Position numbers and translations under genes: made by a program. The notes under the pieces were generated by a model, which worked only from the letters and a program-made list of their open reading frames with translations, was not told the origin of the DNA and made no database searches. DNA of 64,000 nt from contig CALGYZ010000071.1 of assembly GCA_937934645.1 (NCBI GenBank), positions 1 to 64,000 on the forward strand, written 5' to 3'. The stretch is from an uncultured Bacillaceae bacterium (GTDB lineage Bacteria > Bacillota > Bacilli > Bacillales > Caldibacillaceae). Below are positions 54,523 through 62,738 of this stretch, piece after piece (within the stretch, counting starts at the first letter, position 1; every line of letters starts with the position of its first letter).

Positions 54523-54845
54523 TGCATATTTTCTTCTTTTTGTCAATCCTTTTGTTCACTTGCAGTCTAATAATAACCGGATAAATTTTCCGGTCACCCT
54601 GCTGCAACAGATCCGGTGTTTTTTAACTCCTGCACTAAAAAATCCGGTTATAACCCTTGCGGTGCATACCGGTTGTATTGCGGATATATCATTTACGGCC
54701 GGATTTTAATAAACAGTCTACCGTTTTTCATCCAACAAGAATAAATTCTATCAAACGAACCGGTAAAAATAAAGTGAAATTTAACTGGATAGCGTAAAAC
54801 ATTCCGTCTTCATACATTCCGGACATTTTACATTCAAAAATTTCT
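54523..54845. other. Intergenic region between nrdJ and yqhL
   Basis: No credible gene. It has several CCGG-containing segments and a small hairpin, ACCGGA/TCCGGT (54576-54581 and 54589-54594). A 64-codon frame (54515-54709, plus) lacks a ribosome site. I see no B12-box, so no cobalamin riboswitch is supported here. Confidence 0.6.
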
Positions 54846-54874
54846 TTGCGTAAAACTGCCTACATTTATATAAT
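54846..54874 (+). promoter_or_regulatory. SigA promoter of yqhL
   Basis: TTGCGT (54846-54851), 17-base spacer, perfect TATAAT (54869-54874), 38 bases before the yqhL start. Confidence 0.55.
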
Positions 54875-54912
54875 AGTATTTGTGTATAAGTGCAAGAGAA
54901 AGGAGAACGAGA

Positions 54913-55290
54913 ATGACATATGTATTGCTAATTATTATTTTTGCACTGATTGGTTACTGGTTATTCAACCATTTCCACCAAAAAAAAATTGTTACCCGGT
55001 TAACCCAGGAAGAATTTATTAAAGGTTACCGGAAAGCCCAGTTAATTGATGTCAGGGAGCCGAATGAATTTGAGTCCGGACATATTTTGGGCGCACGTAA
55101 CATTCCCCTTTCCCAGCTGAAAATGAGACTGAAAGAATTACGGCCGGACAAGCCTGTTTATTTGTACTGCCAGGGAACAGCTCGTAGCGGGAGGGCCGCA
55201 CAAATCCTGTACCGGAAAGGGTATAAACAGCTTTATCAACTGGAAGGCGGCTTTAAAAAATGGACAGGAAAAATTAAAGTCGGCAAATAA
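54913..55290 (+). CDS. yqhL: Membrane-anchored rhodanese-like protein YqhL
   Basis: A 125-residue protein with an N-terminal membrane helix (TYVLLIIIFALIGYWLF) and a single rhodanese domain. IDVREPNEFESGHI is the family N-motif, and the active-site loop CQGTARSG carries Cys86, so sulfur transfer is possible. ATG at 54913 has AAAGGAG upstream; the frame is open to 54880. Matches B. subtilis YqhL in size and position next to gcvPB. Confidence 0.9.
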   Translation: MTYVLLIIIFALIGYWLFNHFHQKKIVTRLTQEEFIKGYRKAQLIDVREPNEFESGHILGARNIPLSQLKMRLKELRPDKPVYLYCQGTARSGRAAQILYRKGYKQLYQLEGGFKKWTGKIKVGK

Positions 55291-55348
55291 AATATTCATG
55301 TCCCGGACTTCATTCATATAATAATCAACATACCGTTTTCTCACAAAT

Positions 55349-55384
55349 AAAAACCACAGCCTGCCTTTGCAGACTGTGGTTTTT
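55349..55384 (+). terminator. Bidirectional terminator between yqhL and gcvPB
   Basis: AAAACCACAG (55350-55359) with inner CTGC pairs with GCAG and CTGTGGTTTT (55369-55383); T runs occur on both strands. Confidence 0.85.
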
Positions 55385-55394
55385 CATTTTTTCT

Positions 55395-56867
55395 TCACTC
55401 TTCCGGAATATAACGGAGAACCGGTTTACGGGCTGCTTGCGTTTCATCCAGTCTCTTGACCACCGTTGTGTGCGGGGCTTCCTGGACAATTTCCGGATTT
55501 TCCTCAGCTTCTTTTGCAATTTGGATCATCGCTTCGATAAAGGCATCCAACGTTTCCTTCGATTCTGTCTCCGTCGGTTCAATCATCATACACTCTTCCA
55601 CATTAAGCGGGAAGTAAATGGTTGGCGGATGAAAACCGAAATCCAACAGCCGCTTTGCAATATCCAGTGCCCGGACGCCCAGTTTTTTCTGCTTTCTTGT
55701 ACTGATAACGAATTCGTGTTTACAATGGCGGTCATAAGGTAAATCAAAGTATGGCGCCAGTGCACGCATCATATAATTCGCATTAATAACCGCGTTTTCC
55801 GTGACTTCTTTCAATCCGTCAGGCCCCATTGTGCGGATATACGTGTATGCCCGCACATTTATGCCGAAGTTTCCGTAAAACGGCTTGATTCTGCCGATGG
55901 TTAAAGGACGGTCATAGTCAAAAGAATATCTTTCATCCGTTTTTACCAGCACCGGTTTAGGCAAATAAGGGATCAAGTCTTTCTTTACTCCTACCGGGCC
56001 GCTTCCCGGGCCTCCGCCGCCGTGGGGTCCGGAAAAGGTTTTGTGCAAATTTAAATGCACAACATCGAATCCCATATCACCGGGACGGGCTTTACCCATA
56101 ATCGCGTTTAAATTCGCGCCGTCATAATAAAGTTTCCCGCCCACGGAGTGAATGATTTCAGCCATTTCTATAATTTCTTCTTCAAACAGTCCCAATGTAT
56201 TCGGGTTTGTCAGCATCAAAGCTGCAGTATCGGGACCGGCCACCCGTTTTAAATCCTCAATGTCAACAAGACCATGCTCATTAGATTTTACCGTAATCGT
56301 TTCAAAGCCGGCAACGCTGGCTGATGCCGGGTTCGTACCGTGGGCGGAGTCCGGAATGATCACTTTATTTTTATGATGATCGCCGTTGGCCTCATGAAAT
56401 GCCCGGATCATCATTAATCCAGTCCATTCACCGTGGGCTCCCGCAGCCGGCTGCAGCGTGACCGCATCCATACCGGTGATTTCCTTCAACTGTTCTTGTA
56501 GATCATGCATTAATGCCAGACAACCCTGAACTGTGCTTTCATCCTGGAGGGGATGGACATGGCTGAATCCGGGGAGCCGGGCAATATCTTCATTGATTTT
56601 CGGATTGTACTTCATCGTACAGGATCCGAGAGGGTAAAAACCCGTATCAACACCGTGATTTCTCCTGGACAATTCCGTATAATGCCTCATAATTTCTGGT
56701 TCGGATACTTCCGGAAGAGCGGGCTCCTCTGTGCGGATATAACCGTCCGGGACAAGATCACTCAAATCAGCAGCGGGAACGTCCAAATCCGGCAAAGAAT
56801 AACCTGTTCTGCCTTCTTTGCTTCTCTCAAAAATAAGTGGCATATGTTCCTTACTCACAATATGCAC
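55395..56867 (-). CDS. gcvPB: Glycine dehydrogenase (decarboxylating) subunit 2
   Basis: PLP-binding half of the P-protein of the glycine cleavage system, 490 residues. The cofactor lysine is in HLNLHKTFSGPHGGGGPGSG. SKEGRTGYSLP at the N-terminus and PLGSCTMKYNPK are characteristic. It overlaps gcvPA by 17 bases. The exact start is uncertain among GTG 56867 (AGGA upstream), GTG 56858 and ATG 56843. Confidence 0.95.
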   Translation of the reverse strand: MHIVSKEHMPLIFERSKEGRTGYSLPDLDVPAADLSDLVPDGYIRTEEPALPEVSEPEIMRHYTELSRRNHGVDTGFYPLGSCTMKYNPKINEDIARLPGFSHVHPLQDESTVQGCLALMHDLQEQLKEITGMDAVTLQPAAGAHGEWTGLMMIRAFHEANGDHHKNKVIIPDSAHGTNPASASVAGFETITVKSNEHGLVDIEDLKRVAGPDTAALMLTNPNTLGLFEEEIIEMAEIIHSVGGKLYYDGANLNAIMGKARPGDMGFDVVHLNLHKTFSGPHGGGGPGSGPVGVKKDLIPYLPKPVLVKTDERYSFDYDRPLTIGRIKPFYGNFGINVRAYTYIRTMGPDGLKEVTENAVINANYMMRALAPYFDLPYDRHCKHEFVISTRKQKKLGVRALDIAKRLLDFGFHPPTIYFPLNVEECMMIEPTETESKETLDAFIEAMIQIAKEAEENPEIVQEAPHTTVVKRLDETQAARKPVLRYIPEE

Positions 56868-58197
56868 CTACTTCCTTAACAAATTTTTCAATTTCTTCTT
56901 TTGTCCGGATCTCAGTCACACATACAAGCATGTAACCGTCATATTTCGAATCGACTTTTGACAGGTCATAACCGGCAATCATACCTTTTTCAAACAGATA
57001 ATCAGACAATTCTTTAACCGACTTTCCGACATTGACAACAAATTCGTTGAAAGACGGTCCGTCAAATACAATTTCAAAACCGGCTTGTTTGAACAGCTGT
57101 TTTGCATAGTTCGCCTTTTGAATGTTCATTGCGGCCATTTCCCGGATTCCTTTTTTTCCAAGGGCGGTCATGGCGACGCTTGCGGCAAGTGCACTCAGTG
57201 CCTGGTTGGAACAAATATTGGATGTTGCCTTTTCCCTGCGGATGTGCTGCTCCCTTGCCTGTAACGTTAATACGAAACCGCGTTTGCCTGCCTCGTCCGT
57301 TGTTTGCCCAACTAAACGTCCTGGAATTTTCCGCATCAGTTTTTTCGTTACGGCAAAATAACCGCAATGGGGTCCGCCAAAAGATTGAGGAATGCCAAAC
57401 ACCTGGGCGTCCCCTGTAACGATATCGGCGCCGAATGTTCCAGGGGGAGTTAAAATACCGAGTGCCAGCGGGTTGCTGGAAACAACAAACAACGATTTGT
57501 TCCCATGAATGGCTGGTTCCATTTCTTTTAAATCTTCAATCCGGCCGAAAAAATTTGGATATTGGACAATAACCGCGCCAATGTCATCCGTCAGCATTTC
57601 CTTTAACTTTTGAATGTCGGTGACACCGTTAGACAGAGGAATTTCAATAACATCAATCTTTTGTCCTTTGGCATAAGTTTTTACTACATCCTTATATTCG
57701 GGATGAACCGCTTCGGAAATAAGAACGGTATTGCGTTTTGTTTGTGCGGCTGCCAGCATGGCCGCTTCCGCCAAAGCCGTTCCCCCGTCATACATCGAAG
57801 AGTTTGCTACGTCCATGTCTGTTAATTCACAAATCATCGTTTGATATTCAAACATGGCCTGTAGTTCACCCTGGGATATTTCTGGCTGATAAGGTGTGTA
57901 TGCAGTATAAAATTCCGATCGGGAAATGACATGATCAACAATCGATGGAATATAATGATCGTAAACTCCCGCACCTAAAAAACTTATGTATTCTCTAACA
58001 TTGGCATTTTTAGCCGCCAGTCCGGCCAACTCTTGATACAACGCTGTTTCCGATTTCGCCTCTTTAATATTTAACCGGCCCTTAAAACGGACGCTTTCGG
58101 GAATATCCGAAAACAATTCATCGACAGAGTTTACTCCGATTTTTTTCAACATTTCCTGCTTATCTCGTTCGGTCATCGGCAAATACCGGAATGCCAT
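56851..58197 (-). CDS. gcvPA: Glycine dehydrogenase (decarboxylating) subunit 1
   Basis: Non-PLP-lysine half of the split P-protein, 448 residues. FRYLPMTERDKQEML at the start, SFLGAGVYDHYIPS, and GAGTAYTPYQPE-like ISQGELQAMFEYQT are conserved. GAGGTGG precedes ATG. With GcvPB it decarboxylates glycine and transfers the aminomethyl group to lipoylated GcvH (not in this window). Confidence 0.95.
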   Translation of the reverse strand: MAFRYLPMTERDKQEMLKKIGVNSVDELFSDIPESVRFKGRLNIKEAKSETALYQELAGLAAKNANVREYISFLGAGVYDHYIPSIVDHVISRSEFYTAYTPYQPEISQGELQAMFEYQTMICELTDMDVANSSMYDGGTALAEAAMLAAAQTKRNTVLISEAVHPEYKDVVKTYAKGQKIDVIEIPLSNGVTDIQKLKEMLTDDIGAVIVQYPNFFGRIEDLKEMEPAIHGNKSLFVVSSNPLALGILTPPGTFGADIVTGDAQVFGIPQSFGGPHCGYFAVTKKLMRKIPGRLVGQTTDEAGKRGFVLTLQAREQHIRREKATSNICSNQALSALAASVAMTALGKKGIREMAAMNIQKANYAKQLFKQAGFEIVFDGPSFNEFVVNVGKSVKELSDYLFEKGMIAGYDLSKVDSKYDGYMLVCVTEIRTKEEIEKFVKEVGAYCE

Positions 58198-58233
58198 TGT
58201 GTTCCACCTCTTTACGTAATTTTTTATATGAAT

Positions 58234-59337
58234 TTACTTTTTTCTTTTATAAAAGGGTACCGGTACAACTTTCGCTTTAACTTGTTTATTTCGTATTTGG
58301 ACAAACAGCTCTGTTCCCGGCTTGGAATATTCGCTCTTTATAAGCGACAGTCCGATATTTTTCTTCAAAGTAGGCGAATGGGTTCCCGTCGTTATGTAAC
58401 CGACCTCTTCGTCCTCGGAAAACACTTTATATCCGGTTCTCGGGATCCCTCTTTCCACCATTTCAATACCGGCAATCATACGTCCGGGGCCGTTTTCGAT
58501 TTGCTTCTTTAATTCATTTTTGCCGATAAAATCAATATCCTTGTTTATTTTAACGGCAAAGTTGAGACCTGCTTCAACAGGTGATATCGTTTCCGACAAT
58601 TCTTGGCCGTATAGTGGCAGCCCGGCTTCAAACCGGAGCGTATCCCTAGACCCCAGTCCGCACGGTTTCAACCCTTCTTCTATCCCAGCGTCCAAAATTT
58701 TATTCCATAAACTCACCGCATCATCGGCACGGGCATATATTTCGAATCCGTCCTCACCTGTATAGCCCGTTCTTGAAAGTAGCACTTTGGTATCCCCTAC
58801 CGTCACATCCTGCTTAAATCCGAAGGAAGGAATTTCATTCAACGATTCTGGGGTCAACTTTTGCAAAATTTCCAGCGATTTTGGTCCTTGTAAAGCAAGT
58901 AAAGCAAATTCACTTGAACGGTCCGTAATTTCCGTATCTCCTTCTTCTTTATGTTTCATTAACCACTCATAATCTTTTTTTGTGTTTGCGGCATTCACAA
59001 CTAACATAAAAGCTTCATCGTGCAGTTTATAGACTAATAAGTCGTCAATGGTTCCCCCGTTTTCATTGCATAAAAGCGTATACTGGGCTTTACCGTCTTT
59101 CACCTTGGAAAGATCATTTGTGAACAATTTTTGCAAAAACTTTTCTGCATCCCGACCGGTTACCTCAATCTCTCCCATATGTGAAACGTCAAAAAGTCCC
59201 GCGGCTGTCCGGACGGCTTCATGTTCTTCCTTTATGCCGGAATACTGGACAGGCAGTGCCCAACCGCCAAAATCAATGATTTTTCCTCCCAATTTTTTAT
59301 GTTCTTCAAAAAGCGGCGTTTTTTTCAAATGATCCAT
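58234..59337 (-). CDS. gcvT: Aminomethyltransferase (glycine cleavage T-protein)
   Basis: Transfers the methylene carbon from aminomethyl-lipoyl GcvH to tetrahydrofolate, 367 residues. TPLFEEHKKLGGKIIDFGGWALP at the N-terminus, FDVSHMGEIEVTG, and the GYTGEDGFEIY folate-site region are typical. GGAGGAAAG precedes ATG. First gene of gcvT-gcvPA-gcvPB. The 200-base leader shared with the divergent helicase gene has no recognisable glycine riboswitch. Confidence 0.95.
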   Translation of the reverse strand: MDHLKKTPLFEEHKKLGGKIIDFGGWALPVQYSGIKEEHEAVRTAAGLFDVSHMGEIEVTGRDAEKFLQKLFTNDLSKVKDGKAQYTLLCNENGGTIDDLLVYKLHDEAFMLVVNAANTKKDYEWLMKHKEEGDTEITDRSSEFALLALQGPKSLEILQKLTPESLNEIPSFGFKQDVTVGDTKVLLSRTGYTGEDGFEIYARADDAVSLWNKILDAGIEEGLKPCGLGSRDTLRFEAGLPLYGQELSETISPVEAGLNFAVKINKDIDFIGKNELKKQIENGPGRMIAGIEMVERGIPRTGYKVFSEDEEVGYITTGTHSPTLKKNIGLSLIKSEYSKPGTELFVQIRNKQVKAKVVPVPFYKRKK

Positions 59338-59539
59338 TGACTTTCCTCCTAACTGGAATAACGGCTATGTATTGATCAGGTTTATTTAATTCTTTTCATA
59401 TATTTTTCCCAAAAGGAAATAATAATCACACAAGAAAAGAAGCCCGCTTTTTTAAAATATTATCAAAATTGTAATTTCATCGTACCATTATCTCCCTTTT
59501 TTCTCAACCAATTTTGCGGCAGCTTAAAGGGGTGTTTAT

Positions 59540-61201
59540 ATGAATGTCCCGATCCATTTTGATGAAACATGGGAAGAATCCTTTTTAACAAGAGTAGAAA
59601 ATGACGGTCCATGGTCCGACTGGAATATATACAATCTAGCCCTCAAAGCAGAAAAACATTTAATGATTCCTTCCTTTGAAGGGTTGCAGGCCCCGAAATT
59701 CCTGCCTGAATTACAACCGTTACCGCATCAAATGGAAGCGGCCCGGAAAGTGATCGAGCGAATGAACGGAAAAGCTATATTGGCGGATGAGGTCGGACTC
59801 GGAAAAACGATTGAAGCCGGTTTAATCCTGAAAGAGTATATGATCCGCGGATTGGCAAAAAAAGTGTTGATTCTCGTACCCGCCTCCCTCGTTACCCAAT
59901 GGGTGGCGGAAATGAACGGGAAATTCCACATCCCTGCCATCGCTTACCGGAAAAATTACTCCTGGGAAAAAACGGATGTGATGGTTTCTTCATTGGACAC
60001 GGCAAAAAGAAGTCCCCACAGGGAAATTATTCTGGAACAGAGCTATGATTTCGTCATCATCGATGAAGCACATAAATTAAAAAACCATAAAACGAAAAAT
60101 TATGAGTTTGTCCAAAACTTAAAGAAAAAGTTTTGTTTATTGTTAACGGCCACCCCCATTCAAAACAAAATTGAGGAAATATTTAATCTGGTCTCTTTGC
60201 TAAAACCCGGCCACCTCGGTACTTACGAAGAATTTAAAGAAAAATATAAAAAAGAAAAAAACAGAGTTAACGATGATCATCTGAAAGAGCTGATCAATAA
60301 AGTCATGATCCGCAACCGGCGGAAAGACACAACTATTCAATGGACAAAACGGCATATCGAAACAGTGTTGATTGATTTTTCAAAAGAAGAACGGGAACTG
60401 TATGATCATATTGCCGGTTCCCGCAAACAATACGGACAAATTTTCAATCATACTTTTTCTATTTTAACGCTGGAAAGAGAAGCATGTAGCAGTAAAGAAG
60501 CAGTATTTGTTACTTTGAAAAATATGCTTAAAAATAATAAAGAACCAGAAAAGCCGCTTGAAAAATTTATCCGGACAACAATGGAAAAAATCGAAAAGAT
60601 TCAAATAAATTCTAAAGCCGAGAAAGCATTGGAACTGATTCAATCCATTAATGATAAAGTGATCATTTTCACTGAATACCGTGCTACCCAGCTTTATTTA
60701 CAGTGGTTTTTAAAACAGCACGGAATTTCGTCTGTACCTTTTAGCGGGGGATTCAGGAAGGGAAAAAAAGATTGGATGAAAGAGCTGTTCCAAAAACATG
60801 CCCGTGTCTTTATTGCGACGGAAGCGGGCGGAGAAGGAATCAACCTTCAATTTTGCAACCATATTATTAATTTTGACCTGCCTTGGAATCCGATGCGGCT
60901 GGAACAAAGAATTGGACGGGTCCACAGGATCGGACAAAAGAAAGATGTTATCGTTTATAACTTTGCAACGAAGGGGACAATCGAAGAACATATTTTAAAG
61001 CTTCTGTATGAGAAAATTGATTTATTTGAGCGGGTAATCGGTGAATTGGATGACATTTTAACGAGGCTTGATATCTGTTCTTTAGATGAACATTTCGCCG
61101 ACATATTCACCCGCTCCTCTTCTGTAGGGGAAATGCGGGTCAAAATGGAAAACTTAACAGCAATGATCGAACTAGCGGAAAAAATGAAGGAGGCGGAGTG
61201 A
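59540..61201 (+). CDS. yqhH: SNF2-family helicase-like ATPase (YqhH)
   Basis: A 553-residue SF2 ATPase of the SNF2/RapA type. Motif I DEVGLGKT at 83-90, motif II IIDEAHKLK near 175, motif III LLTATPIQNK, and the second-domain ATEAGGEGINLQFCNH and QRIGRVHRIGQ (motif VI) are complete, so ATPase and translocation on nucleic acid are expected. AAAGGGGTG precedes ATG. Divergent from gcvT and overlapping almost directly into yqhG, as in B. subtilis. Cellular role unknown. Confidence 0.93.
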   Translation: MNVPIHFDETWEESFLTRVENDGPWSDWNIYNLALKAEKHLMIPSFEGLQAPKFLPELQPLPHQMEAARKVIERMNGKAILADEVGLGKTIEAGLILKEYMIRGLAKKVLILVPASLVTQWVAEMNGKFHIPAIAYRKNYSWEKTDVMVSSLDTAKRSPHREIILEQSYDFVIIDEAHKLKNHKTKNYEFVQNLKKKFCLLLTATPIQNKIEEIFNLVSLLKPGHLGTYEEFKEKYKKEKNRVNDDHLKELINKVMIRNRRKDTTIQWTKRHIETVLIDFSKEERELYDHIAGSRKQYGQIFNHTFSILTLEREACSSKEAVFVTLKNMLKNNKEPEKPLEKFIRTTMEKIEKIQINSKAEKALELIQSINDKVIIFTEYRATQLYLQWFLKQHGISSVPFSGGFRKGKKDWMKELFQKHARVFIATEAGGEGINLQFCNHIINFDLPWNPMRLEQRIGRVHRIGQKKDVIVYNFATKGTIEEHILKLLYEKIDLFERVIGELDDILTRLDICSLDEHFADIFTRSSSVGEMRVKMENLTAMIELAEKMKEAE

Positions 61202-61202
61202 T

Positions 61203-62030
61203 ATGCAGCAAATGGAAATCCACTCCTATCTGAAGCAATTTTTCATGACAACCGGTTGTGAGATTGAAAAGGAAACAGAAGATTATTTAACCGTCCAACT
61301 CACGTGTGAAATGGATAAAATGCTGATGAACCGGCCGTTCTATTGGCATTATATTGAAAAAACCGGAGGAATTCCCGAACCGCAAAAAATTACATTCATT
61401 ACGAACTTTTCCACAGAGAAAAATAGTGTAAAAGGAGAACGCATTCATTTCGGCTCCCCCCGCCTGCAGCAAATTTTTCACGCAGCAAAAAAAATGGGCG
61501 GATTTATCCGTTTATATGAAAATCAGCCCGGCCGGGAAGGGAAGCATACCGCTCTTTATCCGTGGCTTTGTTTAAACTTAAAAATCAGTTATATTTGCGA
61601 CCGTAGAAAAGACTTTTTCCGCTCCCTCAGCATGAACTTAATTAACGGAATGATTGTTGATGATTTTCACCGGAAATTAACGGATAAGAACGTTCCCCTC
61701 GTACCGAAAATTCCCGACTTTGCTTTCACATTCAGTCCATTGTTTAAACCGGAAAGCGGGATCAGGAGGATTAAACAATTTGTGGAACAGGAAATTTTGC
61801 GGGATGATCACAGTTGGGCAACAGAAGCAAGGAAAAGACGGAAAAAAGACATGAAATTGTTGGATTCATTTTTTGAGCATACAGAAGAAAAACCGGAACG
61901 GTATTTCGTTGAAAAAGAGGTCATCTTTAATCAATATGAACCAAAAATAACCGTTTCCATCATTAACGGTGGCCTGTTTTATTTGTCACAAAAATTTCTG
62001 CAAATGAATAAGAAAAAATATAACAGTTGA
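61203..62030 (+). CDS. yqhG: YqhG family protein
   Basis: A 275-residue cytoplasmic protein of unknown function, matching B. subtilis YqhG in its N-terminal LTVQLTCEMDKMLMNRPFYWHYIEKTGG. GGAGG is nine bases upstream of the ATG, inside the helicase gene's last codons; two genes in one transcript. The mid-region has a conserved YPWLCLNLKISYICD stretch. No catalytic motif recognised. Partnership with the helicase is inferred from conserved pairing. Confidence 0.88.
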   Translation: MQQMEIHSYLKQFFMTTGCEIEKETEDYLTVQLTCEMDKMLMNRPFYWHYIEKTGGIPEPQKITFITNFSTEKNSVKGERIHFGSPRLQQIFHAAKKMGGFIRLYENQPGREGKHTALYPWLCLNLKISYICDRRKDFFRSLSMNLINGMIVDDFHRKLTDKNVPLVPKIPDFAFTFSPLFKPESGIRRIKQFVEQEILRDDHSWATEARKRRKKDMKLLDSFFEHTEEKPERYFVEKEVIFNQYEPKITVSIINGGLFYLSQKFLQMNKKKYNS

Positions 62031-62035
62031 CCTCA

Positions 62036-62095
62036 AAGATTTCTGCAGGGTCCGGCACCCGGGATTATGATTCACAGCCGGCTTTTGCCGGTGCC
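62036..62095. repeat. Nested inverted repeats after yqhG
   Basis: GGCACC (62054-62059) can pair with GGTGCC (62090-62095), and CCGGC (62078-62082) with GCCGG (62087-62091) around TTTT; the two share two bases, so they are alternatives. No T run follows. May act as a 3' end of yqhG. Confidence 0.45.
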
Positions 62096-62118
62096 TGTAA
62101 CAAACAGACAATAAAAGG

Positions 62119-62168
62119 CGTTCATATGAACGGATGCCCGGGAAGAGACCGCGGATTTCTTCCCGGGC
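62119..62168 (-). terminator. Palindrome and strong hairpin downstream of yqgW
   Basis: An exact 14-base palindrome CGTTCATATGAACG (62119-62132) is followed by an 11-base stem, GCCCGGGAAGA (62136-62146) with TCTTCCCGGGC (62158-62168). The T run on the minus strand is poor; the stem probably ends yqgW. Confidence 0.55.
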
Positions 62169-62181
62169 AACTTCCCGCATG

Positions 62182-62352
62182 TTAAACATTCGGAAATCCG
62201 TCAAATAGAAGCGTCATAATCGTAAAAAATCCAAAAACAAGAACGGCTGCTACTGAAAAAAATAACCCTAAATAATTTTTGTTTTTAAATGAGGTAAAAG
62301 TGGACATGATGGCAAGCAAGGTAATTAAACCAGTGATAATGACCGTGCCCAT
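62182..62352 (-). CDS. yqgW: Small membrane protein, DUF2759 (YqgW-like)
   Basis: A 56-residue protein not in the longer reading frames. Two membrane helices (VIITGLITLLAIMSTF and LGLFFSVAAVLVFGFFTIMTLL) are joined by a short SFKNKNY loop, and it ends FDGFPNV. This fits DUF2759 proteins such as YqgW. GGGGGA lies about seven bases upstream of the ATG. It follows yqgY by 22 bases and is likely in one transcript with it. Function unknown. Confidence 0.8.
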   Translation of the reverse strand: MGTVIITGLITLLAIMSTFTSFKNKNYLGLFFSVAAVLVFGFFTIMTLLFDGFPNV

Positions 62353-62374
62353 GACCCATCCCCCTTAATAGTAA

Positions 62375-62614
62375 TTAACCTGTGCCGGGAACGAAGTGGA
62401 ACGTAGTGTAGTAGGTGAAGGCGGCGAAGAATATGGTTAAGTATGCAGCGAAAATGTACATGTACATCCGTTCTGTAAGCCGTAGCAATCCGAGGAGCAG
62501 GAAAAATCCGGTTTGGGCCAGGAACAACAATGCTGGTACATACATTTCCCCGATGTAAAACAAAACGGTAAAAACTGCGGTCCAAAAAGACAGTACCCGG
62601 TACATTCGCTCCAC
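62375..62614 (-). CDS. yqgY: Small membrane protein, DUF2626 (YqgY)
   Basis: A 79-residue protein with three hydrophobic helices; MERMYRVLSFWTAVFTVLFY, RLTERMYMYIF and FFAAFTYYTTF are hallmarks of DUF2626/YqgY. GTG at 62614 with GGGGGG eight bases upstream is the start. In B. subtilis a metallo-beta-lactamase gene (yqgX) stands between yqgY and yqgW; here they are adjacent. Function unknown. Confidence 0.87.
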   Translation of the reverse strand: MERMYRVLSFWTAVFTVLFYIGEMYVPALLFLAQTGFFLLLGLLRLTERMYMYIFAAYLTIFFAAFTYYTTFHFVPGTG

Positions 62615-62635
62615 AAGCAATCCCCCCTTTGTTAA

Positions 62636-62684
62636 TCAAAAAAATAAAACTTCTATCAAAAAACAGCTGTATTGATAGAAGTTT
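62636..62684 (-). terminator. Terminator between the HTH regulator and yqgY
   Basis: AAACTTCTATCA (62647-62658) and TGATAGAAGTTT (62673-62684), a perfect 12-base stem whose loop contains ACAGCTGT; followed on the minus strand by TTATTTTTTT. Confidence 0.8.
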
Positions 62685-62715
62685 CAGTATATTTTAATTA
62701 TATACACAATATTGG

Positions 62716-62737
62716 AAAATGTAAACATTTACATTTT
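62716..62737. repeat. Perfect AT-rich palindrome after the HTH regulator gene
   Basis: Ten-base arms AAAATGTAAA and TTTACATTTT around CA, one base from the regulator's stop. It could be a terminator stem or an operator (TGTAAA-type dyad). Confidence 0.6.
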
Positions 62738-62738
62738 T

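Noticed and set aside
54515..54709. 64-codon open frame on the plus strand between nrdJ and yqhL
   Set aside because: No Shine-Dalgarno before the ATG, it begins inside an NrdR box region, and the residues resemble no family I know.
54523..54845. Cobalamin riboswitch for the B12-dependent reductase
   Set aside because: No B12 box and no matching stem set on the minus strand; the NrdR boxes explain regulation better.
62325..62639. 104-codon frame on the minus strand overlapping yqgY
   Set aside because: It is an out-of-frame shadow of the DUF2626 gene, which has the family residues and a good ribosome site.
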